Assembly (NCBI GenBank): GCA_016935295.1
Contig: JAFGRF010000091.1
Span: 1-15,038, forward strand
Origin: Caldifarciminota bacterium
GTDB taxonomy: Bacteria > Hydrothermota > Tepidihabitantia > Tepidihabitantales > Tepidihabitantaceae
Reading direction: 5' to 3'
Length of the DNA: 15,038 nt
In this document: positions 12,420 through 15,038 of the stretch, in pieces
How positions within the stretch are numbered: the stretch's first letter is position 1
How the letters are laid out: every line of letters starts with the position of its first letter
Made by a program: the position numbers and the translations under genes
Notes under the pieces: model-generated
Databases searched by the model: none
The model's input: only the letters and a program-made list of their open reading frames with translations
Told to the model about the DNA's origin: nothing

Positions 12420-13058
12420 TCACGCCTCGATACTGAAAGGCGGGTACTTGTCGGTAGCGAACAGCACCGCGTACCAGACCACACGGGCCTGCCAGCGCAT
12501 CACACCGACCACGAAGTCAAACAGCGGGCGCGGATAGCGACCGGTGAAGAGAATCGCGAACCAGGCGATGATGACGCAGACGTACGCGGCGATGTCGACG
12601 AAGCAAAGCACGATGATGTGCGGGATGACGAGGAACCACTTCACCAGCGGCAGCCAGCGGTTGAGATCGGACTTCGCGTCGGGATACACGACGTCAAGGT
12701 GTACTGCCTGCTCCTCGTCCGTCGAGGGATACTCGTCGCGCAGCAGACCCATGTAAGCGCTCACGCGGAACAGGAACCGGTTCAGGTTCAGGTTCCAGTC
12801 GAACCACCAGCGCGGGTACTTCTGCCGGAACAGAATCATCAGCAGGACCGGCGCGACTACACACCCGGCCGTCGCCCACGCGAGGCCTCGACCCGCGCCG
12901 TCAAAGCCCCAGCGATACTCACTACCTATGAGCAGTGCGACAAGAACTGCTATCGGAACAACCAGGACCAGACGGAACAGCACCGACACGCGGTCGCGCG
13001 GCTGCTCCGGGTAGTCGACCGTCAGGCTGACCGGATACGGCTTGTCGCCCGCTTCCAT
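12420..13058 (-). CDS. DUF4389 family membrane protein
   Basis: A 212-residue integral membrane protein. It starts with YPVSLTVDYPEQPRDRVSVLFRLVLVVPIAVL and repeats the theme in the second half (WLPLVKWFLVIPHIIVLCFVDIAAYVCVIIAWFAILFTGRYPRPLFDFVVGVMRWQARVVWYAVLFATDKYPPF). The FTGRYPR..FDFVVG..RW..RV..Y....TDKYPPF pattern is the DUF4389 signature. There are about four membrane helices. The function of the family is unknown. The start ATG shares its A with the stop of the preceding gene (TGATG), with GGAGG just upstream, so translation is coupled to the TonB-like lipoprotein gene. Confidence 0.85.
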   Translation of the reverse strand: MEAGDKPYPVSLTVDYPEQPRDRVSVLFRLVLVVPIAVLVALLIGSEYRWGFDGAGRGLAWATAGCVVAPVLLMILFRQKYPRWWFDWNLNLNRFLFRVSAYMGLLRDEYPSTDEEQAVHLDVVYPDAKSDLNRWLPLVKWFLVIPHIIVLCFVDIAAYVCVIIAWFAILFTGRYPRPLFDFVVGVMRWQARVVWYAVLFATDKYPPFSIEA

Positions 13059-13498
13059 CAGACCTCCATCGCCGGCATCACTAGCTCATACCGCCCGCCC
13101 CAGCTCCGGACGTCCTGCGCGTCGCCCCGCAGCTCCGAGTGCTCTTCAACGAGCCTGAACTCGAACGGCACTTTGACTTTCATTACGACCGGCTTGCCGT
13201 CCCTCGTGCCCGGCGTGAACTTCGAGCTTCGGGCCGCGTCCAATGCGGCCTCATCGAGGGCGCTGCTGGCCGAGCTGGTCGCCAGGCTGCATGCCAGCAC
13301 GGCGCCGTCCGCGCCGACCGTCACTTCCACGATCGTGGTGCCCAGCATTCCTGCCCGGCGTGCCTCTTCCGGATAGACGGGCTTGACCAGGCTCTCCGCC
13401 TGTGGCGGAACCTCGACCGCTGCCGGCGGGGTCGCCGGCTGCGAACCGCACGCCAGCAGCAGCACTGCTGCGCTCATTGCCGCGAGAATGGCTTTCAT
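13058..13498 (-). CDS. Lipoprotein with TonB C-terminal domain
   Basis: A 146-residue protein. It has a lipoprotein signal (AAVLLLA then Cys17), a short Pro-rich linker (PATPPAAVEVPPQ), and a TonB-C-like domain at about 36-116. Landmarks in that domain are VKPVYPEEARRAGMLGTTIVEVTVGADGAV, the helix ALDEAALDAARSSKFTPG and the strand KVKVPFEFRL. TonB itself has a transmembrane anchor and a long Pro-rich region. This is a short lipid-anchored variant with no spanning helix, so a role in ExbB/ExbD-driven transport is doubtful. Such lone TonB-C domains are common in envelope proteins of unknown role. GGAGG precedes ATG 13498 with suitable spacing. Confidence 0.82.
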   Translation of the reverse strand: MKAILAAMSAAVLLLACGSQPATPPAAVEVPPQAESLVKPVYPEEARRAGMLGTTIVEVTVGADGAVLACSLATSSASSALDEAALDAARSSKFTPGTRDGKPVVMKVKVPFEFRLVEEHSELRGDAQDVRSWGGRYELVMPAMEV

Positions 13499-13523
13499 CC
13501 AAGACCTCCGTTTGTCTCGACTG

Positions 13524-13772
13524 CTAGTTCAGGACTTCCGAACCCGACCTGTCGAGGCCCGCGACCTCGATTGCCCGCGAAGCCCGCACGACCACTTCCG
13601 GCATCTGGTTCGCCCGGACCACGACCTCGGGCATCACCAGCGCACCGGGCACCGCGGCCACGTCGCTTTCCTCGACGGTGTAGGCTGAGCCGGCCGGCCT
13701 GGAACTCGACAAAGCCCAGGCCGCGGCGGCAACCAGCGCCACAATACCCGCCACCGTGAATGCTATCTTCAT
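13524..13772 (-). CDS. Small signal-bearing protein with duplicated MPEVVVRA motif
   Basis: An 82-residue protein. It has an N-terminal hydrophobic segment (MKIAFTVAGIVALVAAAAWAL) that is either a signal peptide or an anchor. The rest is short and probably unstructured. MPEVVVRA occurs twice, at 47-54 and 57-64. The motif recalls the TonB box of outer-membrane receptors (E-V-V-V-x-A type). That is suggestive because the next gene encodes a TonB-C-domain lipoprotein. ATG 13772 overlaps the stop of the regulator gene as ATGA, and AAGGAG stands upstream inside that gene. No family was recognised. Confidence 0.7.
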   Translation of the reverse strand: MKIAFTVAGIVALVAAAAWALSSSRPAGSAYTVEESDVAAVPGALVMPEVVVRANQMPEVVVRASRAIEVAGLDRSGSEVLN

Positions 13773-14695
13773 TTCTTCTCCTTCGCCGCTTTGCGGCGCA
13801 GCGCCGCGTCCTCGCGGTCCGCCCGGCGCCTCATCTCCTTCACCTTGTCCATGTCCACCCAGGCCCGCTGCACCTCGTAGTAGCTGTCATCGGTTATGTA
13901 CCGCCGGCTCAGGTCCCGCAACTCGGCGGCAAGCTCATCCTTCGACTTGCCGGACCAGATAAGCTGCCCGGCCCGGTCGAAGATGAACTCATGGAACGCG
14001 CCGGAAAACGCCTGTAGCGCCAGATACGGGTCCTTTATCCAGACCGCGCGGTGCACTCCGTTCCCGTCCTTCTTCAAGAGCGAATAGAGCGCCTCGCGGC
14101 TGTCCACGATGATGTTCATCCAGTCGGCCTTCCAGATTTCGAGGTGCATGGCCGGCTGCTTCGGGGCGATCACCTCGCAGCCCTTGATCCCGCCCGGAAG
14201 ATAGACCAGCACCCATACGTGCACGCCCCGCTTCGCCGCCGCCTCGAGGTCGCCTCGCAGGTGCTCGAGCGGCGTCGGGAAGATGTCCACGAGCGCCACG
14301 CTCTTCGCCTCGCGGAGCAGCATCTTTGCCCGCCCGTATACGCGGTCCTGCGTGGTGAGCTGATATATCCCGCCCTCGACCGAACCCGCTTCCAGACCTT
14401 TGAGCTCCTCCTCAAGGTGGCCGCGCAGCGTATCGAGCCTGCGCTTCATCCCCTCGAAGAACTCGCCCACCGGCAGGGCCGTATAGGTCCGGCCGCGGCC
14501 GGTCTCGTCCACAATGACCGCGCCCTTCTTGTGCAGGGCGTCCAGCGCTTTGTAGGTGTTCGGCACCGGCTTGCCCGCCAGCCGGGCGATCCGGTACCCG
14601 GTCGCCTTCGGCTCCGAGAGCAAGGCTACGTAGACCGCCGCCTCGGCGCCCGAGAAGCCCAGCTCCGTTAAATGATCAACAACGCTCTCTTTCAT
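13769..14695 (-). CDS. TrmB-like transcriptional regulator
   Basis: A 308-residue protein. Residues 1-75 form a winged helix-turn-helix of the TrmB type (LTELGFSGAEAAVYVALLSEPKATGYRIARLAGKPVPNTYKALDALHKKGAVI). A charged coiled-coil-like helix follows at about 78-102, then a C-terminal alpha/beta effector domain (SVALVDIFPTPLEHLRGDLEAAAKRGVHVWVLVYLPG) like that of TrmB proteins and phospholipase D-like folds. The effector is unknown. The end is highly charged (RRRADREDAALRRKAAKEKK). The start ATG 14695 has GAGGA seven bases before it. The gene heads an operon with the three or four downstream envelope genes. A palindrome over its own promoter suggests self-regulation. Confidence 0.85.
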   Translation of the reverse strand: MKESVVDHLTELGFSGAEAAVYVALLSEPKATGYRIARLAGKPVPNTYKALDALHKKGAVIVDETGRGRTYTALPVGEFFEGMKRRLDTLRGHLEEELKGLEAGSVEGGIYQLTTQDRVYGRAKMLLREAKSVALVDIFPTPLEHLRGDLEAAAKRGVHVWVLVYLPGGIKGCEVIAPKQPAMHLEIWKADWMNIIVDSREALYSLLKKDGNGVHRAVWIKDPYLALQAFSGAFHEFIFDRAGQLIWSGKSKDELAAELRDLSRRYITDDSYYEVQRAWVDMDKVKEMRRRADREDAALRRKAAKEKK

Positions 14696-14728
14696 CTTCT
14701 AGTCCTCGATTTCAGTTCTTGTCACAAC

Positions 14729-14769
14729 CATTAGTAACTAAATACTACTAATGTTCCCTCCGCTGTCAA
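14729..14769 (-). promoter_or_regulatory. Promoter and palindromic operator of the TrmB-like operon
   Basis: On the minus strand TTGACA (14769-14764) is a perfect -35 hexamer. After a 16-base spacer, TAGTAT (14747-14742) can serve as -10. A perfect 8-bp inverted repeat, CATTAGTA (14729-14736) and TACTAATG (14746-14753), with a 9-base centre, covers the -10 and the likely start of transcription. The segment is an AT-rich island in GC-rich DNA. An operator for the regulator encoded 34 bases downstream is the simplest reading. Confidence 0.6.
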
Positions 14770-14952
14770 TGGTTACTTTCGAGCCCTTTTAGAGGCGCAA
14801 CCTCGGAAGGCGGTTGGGCAAGCCGGGAGGGGGTACTGGCAGTCAAGACACATCCAGCAGGTCGACTTGACGGCGAGCCGTCGGTTCGCAGGCGCCGTCA
14901 GCCGCCCGCCGCCGCGGTGCTCGCACGCCCGTCTCCGCTGACTCGTAGCGGG
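14770..14952. other. Spacer between the operon promoter and the group II intron, no gene recognised
   Basis: No convincing coding region is seen. A perfect short palindrome, GACGGCGAGCCGTC, lies at 14869-14882. Arms GTCAGC (14897-14902) and GCTGAC (14937-14942) could enclose a GC-rich stem close to the intron end. On the minus strand this is the 3' exon side of the intron. Confidence 0.4.
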
Positions 14953-15038
14953 ATCGAGTAGGGGGCGACTTTGCAGTCGCCCCCTCTCACACCACCGGAC
15001 GTGCTTCATTGCATCCGGCGGTTCGCCAAGGAATAGAC
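14953..15038 (-). mobile_element. 3' end of a group II intron (domains V and VI), truncated by the window
   Basis: Read on the minus strand, ACCGCCGGATGC...GCACGTCCGGTGGT (15022-14991) folds as a domain V hairpin with a 9-bp lower stem, a two-base CG bulge and a short upper stem. CGC takes the catalytic triad position. Next, GAGAGGGGGCGAC pairs with GTCGCCCCC-T-CTC (14988-14956) as domain VI, leaving one bulged A (complement of 14959) seven bases from the likely 3' end CGAT. That is the expected branch-point geometry. Domain V is 32 nt, slightly shorter than the usual 34. Any intron-encoded reverse transcriptase would lie beyond the right edge. Confidence 0.72.

Noticed and set aside
12399..13376. 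Plus-strand open frame opposite the DUF4389 and TonB-C genes
   Set aside because: The minus-strand genes show family signatures, Shine-Dalgarno sites and coupled starts. This frame has none of these and begins in a repeat array.
14773..15009. Minus-strand open frame of 78 codons at the right end
   Set aside because: Its start lies inside intron domain V and it runs through domain VI and the exon junction. The Cys-rich tail has no recognised family.

Overview
The window is GC-rich, gene-dense bacterial DNA, probably from an uncultivated lineage. The evidence for this is a mix of conserved housekeeping enzymes, conserved hypothetical envelope proteins, GTG starts with strong Shine-Dalgarno sites, and spacers full of short-period repeats. 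The content would fit a GC-rich candidate phylum of the WOR-3/Stahlbacteria kind, but that is a low-confidence guess from general resemblance. No marker in the window settles the taxonomy.

Layout, left to right. (1) 60-1862 encodes a membrane-anchored SurA/PpiD-like periplasmic chaperone. (2) 1972-2353 is a cluster of three tRNAs, Glu(TTC), Gly(GCC) and Cys(GCA), with repeat arrays between them. (3) 2354-2719 holds no gene, only repeats and a possible promoter. (4) 2720-4379 is a pair of envelope genes: a lipoprotein and a bactofilin-like beta-solenoid protein with a membrane domain. (5) 4393-8474 is an amino-acid block: a possible 11-residue leader ORF, two Cys/Met-metabolism PLP enzymes, and threonine synthase. 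(6) 8559-11806 holds an M42-type aminopeptidase, a four-helix-bundle (S23/IVP-like) protein, an ApgM-family protein that is best read as the proposed homoserine kinase, and a DUF2279-like envelope protein. (7) 11994-14695, on the minus strand, is a compact operon: TrmB-like regulator, small signal-bearing protein, TonB-C-terminal-domain lipoprotein, DUF4389 membrane protein, and a small secreted protein. Its promoter carries a perfect palindrome over the -10. (8) At the right edge, on the minus strand, lie domains V and VI and the 3' end of a group II intron whose body is outside the window.

Functionally, threonine synthase, the ApgM-like putative homoserine kinase and two gamma-family PLP enzymes all sit around homoserine. 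Together they suggest a homoserine branch-point locus (Thr on one side, Cys/Met on the other).

The most unusual feature is a set of degenerate short-period arrays. An 8-bp unit with consensus GRNCNCTN occurs in at least nine places. It is found mainly in spacers, but also in frame inside threonine synthase and the DUF2279 gene. It forms an inverted pair around the four-helix-bundle gene, and it runs into the start codons of two genes. Related 7-bp arrays (ATCTNNA, TTYGTCC, CGGTCAT types) lie in the tRNA region and inside the ApgM gene.
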